DNA of 64,000 nucleotides from Triops longicaudatus (taxonomy: Eukaryota; Arthropoda; Branchiopoda; Notostraca; Triopsidae): positions 310,001 through 374,000 of the forward strand of contig JAGQDJ010000032.1 in the NCBI GenBank assembly GCA_022885665.1. The letters run 5' to 3'. Both the position numbers and the translations under genes were made by a program. The notes beneath the pieces are model-generated. The model made no database searches and was not told the DNA's origin. It was given only the letters and a program-made list of their open reading frames with translations. This document shows, in pieces, positions 1-11,332 of the stretch (its first letter is position 1; each line of letters starts with the position of its first letter).

Positions 1-336
1 ATTTAAATTTTTCCAGACTTTTTTTTTGGTTTTTAACAAATAAATAAAATTAGTAGTAAATTTTACAAAATTATAAGACGAAACTTTCGAAATAACGAAA
101 CGAAATTTTAGTTCAACTGTTATAACATATTTATTGAAATAAGGCACCTTTCGTACAATATAAGAGTGAGATTGTGGTTCTCTTAAATTCTCTCGTCATT
201 TTCCCGTCAACAAAGGAAAAATACAGAAAACGTTGTAAAAAATAATGAGTGAAACAGTGGTAAAGAAAAAATATTCGCACTTTTTTACCATTTTCATGTG
301 AATCTTAAAGAAAGGGGAGGGTATGAACGAAAAGAA
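1..336. other. 3' flank of FAM107, no gene seen
   Basis: AT-rich sequence downstream of the FAM107 stop codon on the minus strand. It probably contains the FAM107 3' UTR: an AATAAA signal on the minus strand lies at 130-135. I see no coding signal on either strand. Confidence 0.5.
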
Positions 337-2146
337 TCAAGGTGTGAGAAGGTTGCTGGGATTTCGATTTCGTAAACGAGCATGGACTTGCAAAAATTCG
401 GCTTGGTCGCGCTCTTCTTGGGCTTTGGTTTCATGGTTATCCGAATTCAACTAAAGGGCAAGAGAAACAGGGAAACGTTAGAATGAACCTAGTATTTTGT
501 AAAAATAAAAAAAAGAAAAAAAAAAGAAATACCTGTTCCAGACGACGAGCTCTTTCCTCTAACGTCTTTTCGAGCGTGCTTTTTGACGATAATCGTTCTT
601 GCTCTGCATCTTTGCGTAATTGCTGTTGTCGGTGTCTTTCCATCGCTTTCTGGAGTTCAGTTTTCTGTCCTAGGACGTTTTTTCCTCTGAAACGAGAGAT
701 GACAGTTTTCCGTTTAGTCGTGTTTTACTGCAAGGTTCACACAAAGTCGTGGACCCTCTGAGTAGCACTTCTGAATCGAGCACACTTCTTCAGTACGAGT
801 TTTTCAATCGAGTATACACAGAGACGTAGTAGAATTGTATTTCATGAAACGTAACGAATTTTGAGTTGCGACTTCTCGACATGTAACGCACCGAAAGTGT
901 TCTGAAATAGACGTTTCTACAGCATGTAACAAAGTTTTTCACGAGCTTGTCTATTACATTTTGCATAAAATGGCCTTGATTTTTTATACTATTCCAACGT
1001 GCATCCGTTTTTTAAGTTATTTAAAAAGTTTATGGCTTGAAACAAAGACCAAAAAGGATTCAACTCGCTGAGTCAATGGAGAAAACCCTTGCCAGTATTT
1101 TTTAGAAACCATTCATGTATTGTTCTGCAGAGTCAGCATTCGTGTTTTATTGCACTTTATGCACGAATCGTGTTAATATAGTGCTGGTACAAACTTTCTA
1201 ACGCACATTGTTCGTTTTATGCCAGTTCGAGTAATGTGCGTTAGAAAAATGTCGATTGCGTACTTAAGAAAAGAAAAATAAGAGTATAATTATGCAAGAT
1301 TACAGAATTAAGGTTTTCAGGTATATTTCACATGGCATTTATTATACTGAAAGTATGCTTAATGTTGCTGAAAATAATATGAATACTGATACATCATCTA
1401 TGTGTCTTCGTTTTTCGGCTAAATTACCGCCAGGACTCACATCTGAAACTAAGAGGCCTCTTAAGAAAGGACCAAAAATGGAGACACCATGCTGATGCCA
1501 GAATTGCCTCTTTCACTTCATGTCGGGCTCTGACATTAAAAATGCTGCTGAAATATTAACGTGAAGAACGAAACATTTTAACACGATTATGTGTCGTTTT
1601 TCCCTCGATGCTGCACTTGCTTTAAAAACCTCATCTGTAACGAAAAGAATATCTCTGTTTTTCTTTTCTTAGGGCTAGTTCCTTTGGCAAAGCTAGTGCG
1701 CACTGAGTTTTTGAAACACAGCGTTTATCTATGTTCGGAAAAGCTAGTGTATTTTTTAAACTGGATTTTTTAAATACTGAATTTCTTAAGCTTAGTATTG
1801 CTGTGTTTAAAAAACTTAGTGTCCACTAGCTTTCCCGAAGGAACTCGACATTATTTGTGAGTAACCGTTCACAATAGGCTGTCGACAGTTCATTCGAATA
1901 AATAACTACAAAACGGTCCAAAAAAATGTTGTGAAATGGTTGCGAACTACAGCTGTCTTAAAAACTATAACAACCAAATATTTTAATAGAACAACAATCT
2001 TACATTTTGTGGTTGAAGGCCAGCTCACGGTGCAAGTCACGACGTTCACTCGATTCCAAGCAGGGATTCACGATTTTGCGTGGCATAATTAAGCCTTCTG
2101 ACTGACTCGAATCCGATTCACTCACGAAGTCCGATTCCGGGATCAT
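337..2146 (-). CDS. FAM107: FAM107 family protein (DUF1151)
   Basis: Three coding exons on the minus strand: 2004-2146, 533-686 and 337-450, joined by GT-AG introns with consistent phase, giving 136 aa. Vertebrate FAM107A/B proteins are about 130-145 aa. The first exon carries the family signature (residues about 24-48): a LI-PRK--NP stretch, then DLHREL and NHK. The second exon continues with QK-ELQKAMERHR and a long Arg/Glu/Lys-rich helix that should form a coiled coil; the last exon is acidic and ends in a short variable tail. FAM107 proteins are reported to associate with actin and focal adhesions, so a cytoskeletal or nuclear role is likely here but is inferred. The start is the first ATG after a good acceptor at 2159. 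No in-frame stop separates that acceptor from the ATG, so an upstream coding exon is possible. A candidate noncoding 5' exon lies at 4833-4902. Confidence 0.8.
1195..1247. repeat. perfect 15-bp inverted repeat, 23-nt loop
   Basis: Arms at 1195-1209 (TTTCTAACGCACATT) and 1233-1247 are exact reverse complements. The hairpin lies inside the first FAM107 intron. Confidence 0.7.
1677..1845. repeat. fold-back element with 46-bp inverted arms (MITE-like)
   Basis: The sequence at 1677-1722 is the reverse complement of 1800-1845 with about 6 mismatches in 46 positions, separated by 77 bp of AT-rich DNA. Both arm ends read AGTTCC / GGAACT. Size and structure fit a small non-autonomous fold-back transposon or a diverged inverted duplication. 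It lies in the first FAM107 intron. Confidence 0.6.
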
Positions 2147-2159
2147 GGTGGTGCTCAAC

Positions 2160-5100
2160 CTAGAATCTTCAAAACCAAAAAATTCAAGGCAATGAGTTCT
2201 CTCTCGTAAACCATTTGCATATTTCTCGGACTCCAACAAAACAAGTCACGGACTAGGTGTTCAACTACTTTAATAGATATTAATATTCTGGCTCAAATAA
2301 CCTTTTGAATATTCAATTCACGAATCTAAGGTCACAGTTAAAGCTATTCAGGAAATAATTGAATAAGTGTTGCAAGACATTTCTTAAGTATTGAATAAAA
2401 CTTATCCCTAAATTTCATTGATTGACAGTCTGGAAACTTTTAAATTTTAAGAAAACTTAAGACATCAATGCTGTTACAAATTCACACACAAAAACGGCAA
2501 AATTGATGATAAATATAATAAAATCAATAAGGTTTTTAGGTTCGCAGGAAACGGGCGATTCTATACTGTACAGAAATCAGACACGTATTCCTTTGATCCT
2601 TGGGCTTCGAAATAAGCCAATTTTTCAGTAAATGACGTTGATTTGCTACGTGGGAACATCTTGATTGAAATTCACACCAAAACTGTTCTGTCGCTCGCGA
2701 AGGTACAATGTCTTTCGCGTTTTGAAGGAGCTAATTGGATTCTGAAAAGCTTATTTGATACAGATACGCACCTTATGGGGTCTAGAATCGATATATCCGT
2801 TCAAAATTTCTTTTTCGAACTTGGGAGGGAAGAAAAAAAGAACTTGTAATTTTTTTAAGGTTTCACTTTTATCTGTGTTAGCAAGAGCTAATAGGTTTCT
2901 TAAGCGTTTCTGTCGATGTTCGCAGTAGCCACACAAACACAGCCTCACACACGGGAAGTTGCTCTCACAAGTTTGTTTTACTACGGCTTTGATAAGGATT
3001 TCCGCAATACAGATATAAATATTTCCAAATGTTTAGTTCCGTCGCAGCTCAACAAACGAAAGCAAGGAACTGACTGAGCCAAGAGTAAACAACACGACCG
3101 GCTTTTGCTTCGGTCCAAGTCTCGTTAACGCTTCCCTGGTCACATAGACACTCACGCTTCCACACATCCACGAGGTCTGGAGATAGTTTATGAGCTCATG
3201 CGGAGTGAAAATTGTGGCATGTGTGGTAGCTAGGCAGGAAGACACGGCGCCTCCTTAAGAAAAAGGAGGAAATGGCACTAGATTAGACGCAGGGAGAGAA
3301 AGGAGACTGGCAATTAATAGCTCCTCCCCATTTGTAAACTTCGGCTTTGCCGCTTTCAAAAATTGTTCACATGGCTTCACGGGGGGTGAGAGTTTCGAAG
3401 AGGAGGAGCGGATGCTGATACTATTATTATTTTGTTCTGTTTACGGTAAACGCTCTGCTAAACGTGGGGTGAAAGACTAAACCGCAGAAAAAAAGAAACC
3501 CTTGCCCCAATTACTCTCTAAATAGACGCGATCGGAGTAAACTGATGCATTTGAAGAGAGAATCAAACAAGTGAAAACCTTTCTGTGCTACGACCACAGC
3601 AGAACGAAAAAAGTATGGATACAAAATTTATTTATTTAGTGAAACACCCCCCGAAGGATTGCGCCTAATCCGAAAGATTATGTAATGAAAATCAGTACAA
3701 AAAGACGTTTTCACTTTCAAAGTAATTTCGGGAAAGTCTGGTACGTGAATCTCAAGAAAGTTTCACAAGCCTTATTTACTTATTGGAAAATCTTGGTTAA
3801 GCTTCGCACGATACACATGCACTTTTTTGTCACTATGCAGTCAATCGAATTGACTACGATCTGAATTTGTGGAGGAGCAAATTTAACTTTACACGACGGT
3901 TGAAAGAGTGATGTACAGTTCTCCGTTACTATTAACTGCTAAACACGGAGCATACTCTAACATTGGTGAAATACTAGCCCCAAAGCCTACTAAGAGCTTC
4001 AATCTTAACAAATTACAATATTTTATACTATGTACTAAAACTGTTCATCCTTCATAGGTGGTTTTAGATTTTAGAGCTTTTAATGTTATGTAGAACTAGA
4101 TGTAGTTCTCAACGAATGAAAACATTTTCTGGAACCAGTATGCTTATTAACCAAAATAAATAAATAATAAATTAATAATAATACGTAAAAAAATATCTAT
4201 AAAATGAAATGAAAGCATTACGTGTTTACCAAAAAAAGTAAACTAGGTCAAGAGCTTAGGAATAACTTCATAATACTACGTAATTGTCCGTTACAAGAAG
4301 TGGCCATTTAAGACCCTAGTAGTGAATTTTCTATAAGGCTACTCACACTGTTCTCTGGTTTGTTTTTCCTCCTCAAGTTTCGGCACTAGCGGATAATTTC
4401 AAGTGCTCTAATGACGAATTTTGACATGTTTACACAATTTCTTTTCTTCGTATCCTAATAGGCAGATAATTCCCAATTTCCTTTAAAAATTATTGCTTCA
4501 ATAAATCACGTCAATCACGCGTGAAAGGGAACAGGTCCCGGTGAAGTTTTAATGTCCTTTTGTTCCAACTATTTAAGACGTTATTTCCTTCATGGTCATT
4601 TCTTTCAAAAATGCTCTAGTGCAACACAATCCGAGTGTGTGTCATAAGGGACCTTGACTTGGATATGAAATTTGTTTTTCAAGCCTCAAGTCGATAGCCA
4701 TTTAACGAAGCCTTAGTGCCTAGTATACTTCCATATATTTCTTTAAAGGCTCCTTTGTGGTTTCCGTACACACTTCCCGTTAAATCAGATAAGCATAACG
4801 TGAAAGGAAAGCCGAGCCAGCTTCAAACTTACCTTGTGACGACGTCGAGGGAGACGACGGAATGCCAATGTCCAGAGACGATAATGGTTGACTTCGATTA
4901 TTCTGTGAGATAAGAAAAATGAACTTAGGAACTCTGTAGACATGGCCATATAAGGTGCTGTAGAACGAACAATCTTTCAAAAGCCAAATTAACTCAACTT
5001 AGTGGAATTTGCTTTTCGTCACTTCCGATTATAATTGGAACAAGATAGCATGGCTGAACTTTGACACAAAGGCAGAAGAAATGGAAACCGGAAGAAAATT

Positions 5101-8100
5101 GTAATAAAATCGTTAGAGTTAATTTGAATAATAAGTTAATAAAGCTAAAGTTATTTGATCTTCACTAAACAAAAGGAAGTATAGGATTAAGTTAAAGTTC
5201 AGTAGATTATGTTTACGATTGAACTGTAACCGTGACGTCAGAGAAATTCTGCTCAGTTTCTCGATTCACAAACAAAAGTTACACCGTTTCTGTTGCCTTG
5301 AGACTCCTTTCTCATTTTTTATTATAAAAATCGTCGTACCTGAACGCGCTGAACAGGTAAAACAGCAACAGCCCCAGCCAGACGCATTTTTCTTCGTCGA
5401 GAAATTACCTTTTCGGGAGTTTTGTAACACTTCTACTGTTGTATTAGATGAGTTTCCTTCGGTTTACTTTCTGTACCACTCACGAAGGACTCCACTGAAA
5501 ACAAATGGCAACGATAAAGCTGTAACCGCTTTCACTGACAGTTCAAAACCGCGAAAAACGGCCCAGGACCAACGATTCCTATTAATCCAAAAATCCTTTA
5601 TTGTAGTTGCGTTCTTTGTCTTTTGGTGCCAAAAACTGGAAAGAGAAAGGGATCAGTCTCACTTTACCATGAAAGAAAAAAATAAAAAAGTCAAATCCAA
5701 CGCTTTCTCTCAGTCAACTCCAATTGGCAATCAATACGTGACATTGCGGCCAAAACCTGCAAGTCGATCTCACTCTTGCAATTTATAGAGTTCCGGAAAG
5801 GTAGTAAAAAGTACGGCTTTAGATACTAAAATACGTAAAATTTGTTTAAAACGGAGGGTTTATTGCGACATTAGGAGCAATGTGCCTAAATGTGAGCACC
5901 TTATTCCCACTTTGTATGCTTATTCACACGTTATGAATAAACCGTTCAATTATGGCCAGCAATATGCGACATGAATATTTTGCAAGCCAAACGAGTTGGA
6001 CAGTATTGTCAACAGTATTCCTTCACGATGAATAACTAGGTTTAAAACGAGTCCTAGATCATGATTTTAATCGTCAGCATTTTACTAAGATGTGTACAAG
6101 AAGTTATAAATAGAAAAGACAGTCCCGCCATACACACGCACACAGAAATAAAATCGGTTTCGAGACATACATTTTTAACAGAATTAAACGAAACTCGTGG
6201 CTTAATAGTTTAGCTTCATCAAAACATCCCTCGTAAGCAACCTGTCTTGTTTGTAACTCAAGGTTGCCAGGAATTCAGAACTAGTGCATCGATACCGGAC
6301 TTGATTCTTCTTTTTGTGTATATTTGAACTGGTTTATTACCTTGTCAATGTCGGCGATTGCTCTTAACTACCTAAAGCGATTGAGAGTTTTTGCCACATT
6401 GTTGATTTTTTTGTCAATTATAATTTACATAATTAGAAAAAATGATTAATAAATCACTTTTTCTCATGTGTCTTTTTAGCATATCCTAAAAAATTTACCA
6501 GGACTCTCCGACTGGTGAGGAAAAACTCCTTAGAACCGGAAAATCCTTAGAATATTCGTTCCCTTAAGCAAACACGCAAATCTGTAAGGATCAACCAGTC
6601 GTTGCTCTGTAATTCTTGTCGTGGTCTTCTCGCCTTCATCTGCTAGTTCGACCTTTTATCCAAGACCACGTCTTCCAAGTTTGAAACAACAGAAAGTGGC
6701 AACAAACGAGTATATTGGAAGATTAGCCGCAAGGTGCTTTCGGGAAGTAATACGAAAACACCTGTTTCGTTTGTTGTGCATGTAAAAATGGTTCAAGTTC
6801 ACTCACCCTTTCAATGAAAAAACAGGTTTGACTTTTTCAATTTAAACCATATAAACACGAAGTTTGTCTTCTAAGTTAACACAGGCTCGAAAATTGACTT
6901 TTCTCGTAAAGGAAGTGCCTCTTATCTTTTAGTGACGTGTGTTTACCTGGAACTATGCTAGTATTGACCTGTTGCTTTGTTCTTGCATCAATGAAATATT
7001 TGCTAACTGATTAGCCTAATGAGCATTAGCTTTTACTTGCGTTATCTTTCCAAGTTGAATGCTTTTGAATGCATTTCAAGCACTTCACATTTCTTAAAAC
7101 AGCATTCACTTTGGAAAGAAAATATCATTATGAACATTTTTCCGTTGGATTGTAGTTGAATAGCCATAAAACAATATTTCTAACTGTGCCAGAATATTTA
7201 GCTCTTACCACGAATAGAATCCTCCCGCAATATAAAGAAATCCGGTTATACACTCGTTATGTTTTTGGTTAGAACTGTCTCTTAAACTTTATGAACTTTT
7301 TATTTTTATTTTACAATACTCTCGCCACACACCACACCTTCACTGGAGCAAGTTGGGATGTAGAACTGGTGTACTAACTATATAAAGTTCCGTTTTCTCA
7401 ACCCAGAACGGACACTTGGGACGACTAGCCGTTGCCCCAGCAACTGACTAACTAAAAACCTTTTGCGCCCTAAGGCTAAATAAAACGTTGGAAACAGGTG
7501 TACCCACAGCTGTGGTGTTCTGGTCCGTAGTAAGGATGGTGATGAGCAAGGATTTGAAATATAAGGAATTTAGGGGCTGGGAAAGGAGGTGAAAATAAGG
7601 AGTCTTAACCTTGAGATGCGGCGAGACAGAAAAAAGGCGGAATGAAAGAGAGAAGTTTAGCAAGAAACCTGTTGCGACTGAGGAATAACCTCTGCATAAT
7701 TTTACTTTTCATTCAACTCGTTGAACAAGGAACTTAACCGAGGCTGAACCTTACGGCAGGTAGTTTCGGAACGCTAAAGGGATTTATGGTAAATCATTAA
7801 GCGTAGGCACCACATAAATCTCAGATTTGTGAACATTTTATTTTACTAACCAGTCTGACTTTACATAAGGCATGGTTAAAATTCCGGAAGCCTAATAGTA
7901 GGAGTATTTGCTCTTTTGCATTTTAATGATTGGACTAGTTTACAGTAAAGTTTAGAAGCAAAACATTTTGCTGATATAGGCAAATTCGCTAATATGTTCA
8001 TATGTCACTGTCATGAAAAATGCGTATGTCAAATCTAGGTATAATTCTAAGTGAAATATTCTGCAGATAACGTGGTGCCTTCATGCAAATAGAGAAGAAA

Positions 8101-9681
8101 CGAACCATTTATGGTTTAAATGCAAATTTATGGCCTTAGATTGCGATCGAGATAAGGTGTCATTTTATTGATTGGGGCCTTTCACCAGCTAATGACTACT
8201 GTATATTAGTGTCAAAAGCTTAAATATTAAGTTGTTTTGCAGAAAATGAGATCCATCTTAAAATGTGAGCTTTTCTGGAGGGTGCGTGGGGTGGTGATGG
8301 GGCTTCTGTTGTCTAGAAAAAAATTCAAACCGAATGATTGGTCTTCATCGGACTAGGCTTCGTAAGAACAACAAAATGTACTTACTGTACGTAGCTGCAA
8401 ACTGTTCTTTTAGTTTGGTCTAATTGTTACCAACATCAAGCTAATAAACGACGGAGCGCCTAAGAAACATTGATTAGGATTGGCAGCCAATGATAACAAC
8501 CCACACAGGCCGGAATCCCACATCCTTAGTAGTGATGATAATACCTTTTTTATTTAGCAGTTGATGGTATATCACAATTGATGTCGACAGAACATTTGTT
8601 AGAGAACTGTAAGCTCTGTCCCCTACGAAAAGCAAATAGCATTCCTCGCAACTGTTTATGTTATACTTAAAAATTTTACTGCTCTCTTACACTGTTTTTA
8701 AGAACTATCTTTAATGAAGATATTAATTTTTCTTCAATTAATTTCTTACAAGAAATTAAGCTGTTTGTGTCCCCGCTTTTGTTACGCTCGAAGTATTTTT
8801 ATTTACGTATTAACTCTGGCTTCCCTTCAACAAGCGGATAAATCTTTCGCCTTTTTTATTTACGTATCTCACTGTGCTTTTCATTATTTTAAGTTTTAAC
8901 TTCAGAGCAGTCGACAGGCTTGAAAAGACTACCTGTTAAAGTGAATTCCATGCTACTGAAAAAAATCGCTAAAATATGGGTAAAAACTGGTCCACGGTCT
9001 CATGCGTTTGATACAATGCCTTCAAATTAAGAGCTTCGGCGGCATCCCAAGTCTGTGCAGATGTCTTCGTGCGTCAGCTAATAACGTTTTGTAACCATTT
9101 CATGGTATCAATTTAGGGTGATAACAGCATAAATACATGGAATTTCCGCGTTTTTTCTAAAGATTCTCAGCCTTTCACTTACCTCACTTTAACTTTCCTT
9201 GCATGGCGAAGAAGTCCGTAAAATGTTCAACTGATACTTAAATACATTGCTGCCTTGTAACTAGCGTAAGCCGACTAGGTCTTCTCACACTCAGAGTGAG
9301 TGTTTCTTACTATATAAAATTTACACCAAGTTCCAGTTCCTCAGGACATGCCAGTGAAAAATGTTCGATTGACCAAATAACTCGAGTCAAAACTAGTAAA
9401 GAAAAAATTCGTAAAACACAAGAATGCATCTCTTTCTGGGAAGTCAATGGTCGCTTAATTGAGCAATGAGGGTGCTGCTGAACAAAAGCCGTAATTTTTG
9501 CAATAAAGTAAGTATGACAATATTCCGTGATCTTTGCGGTAATATCTCACATGCCGATTTTCTTGTTGGGGAGAAATGATTAATGGATTAATCATACTAT
9601 ATCATTTTCACTTGCTCTTTTTTTTAGTCCGAAAAAGTAATGCTACAGCGTAAAGATTTATCTTAGTTGCCAAACTAGCTA

Positions 9682-9724
<43 letters not shown>

Positions 9725-11332
9725 ACCTAGCGGCCTGACGGTCTGGACATGGGTCTAGGAGCAGCTCTACCGCATGGGGAAAGTGTAAGACTTAACTTTT
9801 TTTAATTCAAATTCCATCTTGAGATTTCGTATGAATATCCTAATGAAATTAGAATTTATTTGATGGTGGTTTTCTTCCGTATTGCACTTTTTATACTAGT
9901 CTAGGCTCACGTCTTTTGACTATATAGGAATATTTATTAAAACTGTTTAAAACTCTTTGTTATCAAAAAGTCGTTATATTTGTATACCACGACGTTTTAG
10001 CAAATCGCAAACAAACGCTGCAATATTAAATTTTTATGCTTTGAGTAAAAATATTTTGGAAAACTTGTGGGTAAACCCGTAGCGTATCGCTCTAGAGTTT
10101 ACATCTAAATACAGTTTTCCTTATTTCTGGGTGCTTCTTTTTTCGGAGTAAAAGTGTCTATAGTACGCTAGATAAATTTTTGTACAAACATCCTGCATCA
10201 AGTCATTCCTTACCTCTCCTGCTCCAGTAGTAAAAATAGGTTTCCTTAGCACGTGATATTATTTCGCTTGGATCTATTTCCTTTACTTTTTCTTTCCACC
10301 AGAGCTTCGTTACCAGATATATTCACGACAACTCAAGACCGATACGCTTTTTTCGCTTTGTCAGAACGTGGCTCCTGAGAATGCCAGGAGAACGAGACAC
10401 AAAAGGTTAAGTGTGCGTGCACATTTTCTGCAAAAATAAAGTTTCATATATTCAAAAAGGAAACTTCAAGAGATCGCTGGACAAATGCAGCTCAATTTTC
10501 TGGGTTTTTTTACCCTTTTTTACGCGTCTCGGATGCTTAAGCACGTCGTAAAGCATAAACTTGATAAGTTAGGGCATTCTATTACACACTACACTGCGCA
10601 GTGCATTGTTTATCCATATCCCTCTTAGCGCAAGCATCATCTTATTTTCCTCCTTTTTTGCTCCCCTGGAATATCAAATCTAGAGCACTCAACATCACTT
10701 CTTAGGAAAAGAAATACTACAAACAAAGCAAAGTAGGACAAAAGCAAACAGAGAGTTTGACGCAAGCTAGTAATTCACGACCCGTTATCTGCCAATCATT
10801 TGAGAAGGCCTCCGAAATTTCTATTAGAGACTAAGGTAGTTCGGACGTTTTTTTTTCTTAGCTATCTGTTGCTAAAGGCATTGACAGCTACATAAATCAA
10901 ATAAACACACCAGCTAGATTGCGACTAAATTCCTTTGTAATGTGTACAATCAATCTATACAGATCTCATTTACGGTTACCATAACACTTTATCCCATCTT
11001 TATCAACTCAATTATCATTTGCGTGTCTCCCGGTGGTGGTATACATCAATATAAAGTCACGGTGGAAAGAAATAAATTTTAAATTTAAATCGTGTCCTGT
11101 GAAGGGAATCAAGAAACAACGAAACGAATAACAAGGTTTTTAAAAGAACTAACGTAACAAAACAAAGAAAGGGAAAAATGCAATTTAATGTGTGTCCATC
11201 ATCCAAAAGTCCCGATACTTTAGCTTTGACTGTCATGCCTCAAAATAAAGAAAAACACAGAATATTTTGGAAGTTTTTTTTTCGAAGAGAGAGTGAGGAA
11301 AACGGGAGTTACATGGTGAAAAGGGAGTGGGA
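2160..11332. other. 9-kb gene-poor stretch
   Basis: I find no convincing protein-coding gene here. Open frames are short or lack an ATG. Possible 5' exons of FAM107 on the minus strand are 4833-4902 (acceptor TCACAG, donor GTAAGT) and 5340-5387 (ATG, donor GTACGA); neither is proven. A 38-nt A run lies at 9684-9721. The stretch at about 3200-3400 is somewhat more GC-rich and could be a promoter, but nothing specific is visible. Confidence 0.4.
9684..9721. repeat. 38-nt poly(A) run
   Basis: An uninterrupted run of A. It is followed by a GC-richer segment (about 9722-9778) that, read on the minus strand, has a weak tRNA-like A-box (GGTAGAGC) and a B-box-like GTCCAGACC, and then runs into the T tract. 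Confidence 0.8.

Noticed and set aside
5219..5788. Long open frame of about 189 codons on the plus strand
   Set aside because: It opens at TTG, the first ATG is near its end, no domain is recognisable, and no splice context supports it.
9722..9778. A tRNA gene
   Set aside because: Only fragments resemble A and B boxes; no acceptor stem or anticodon loop could be drawn.
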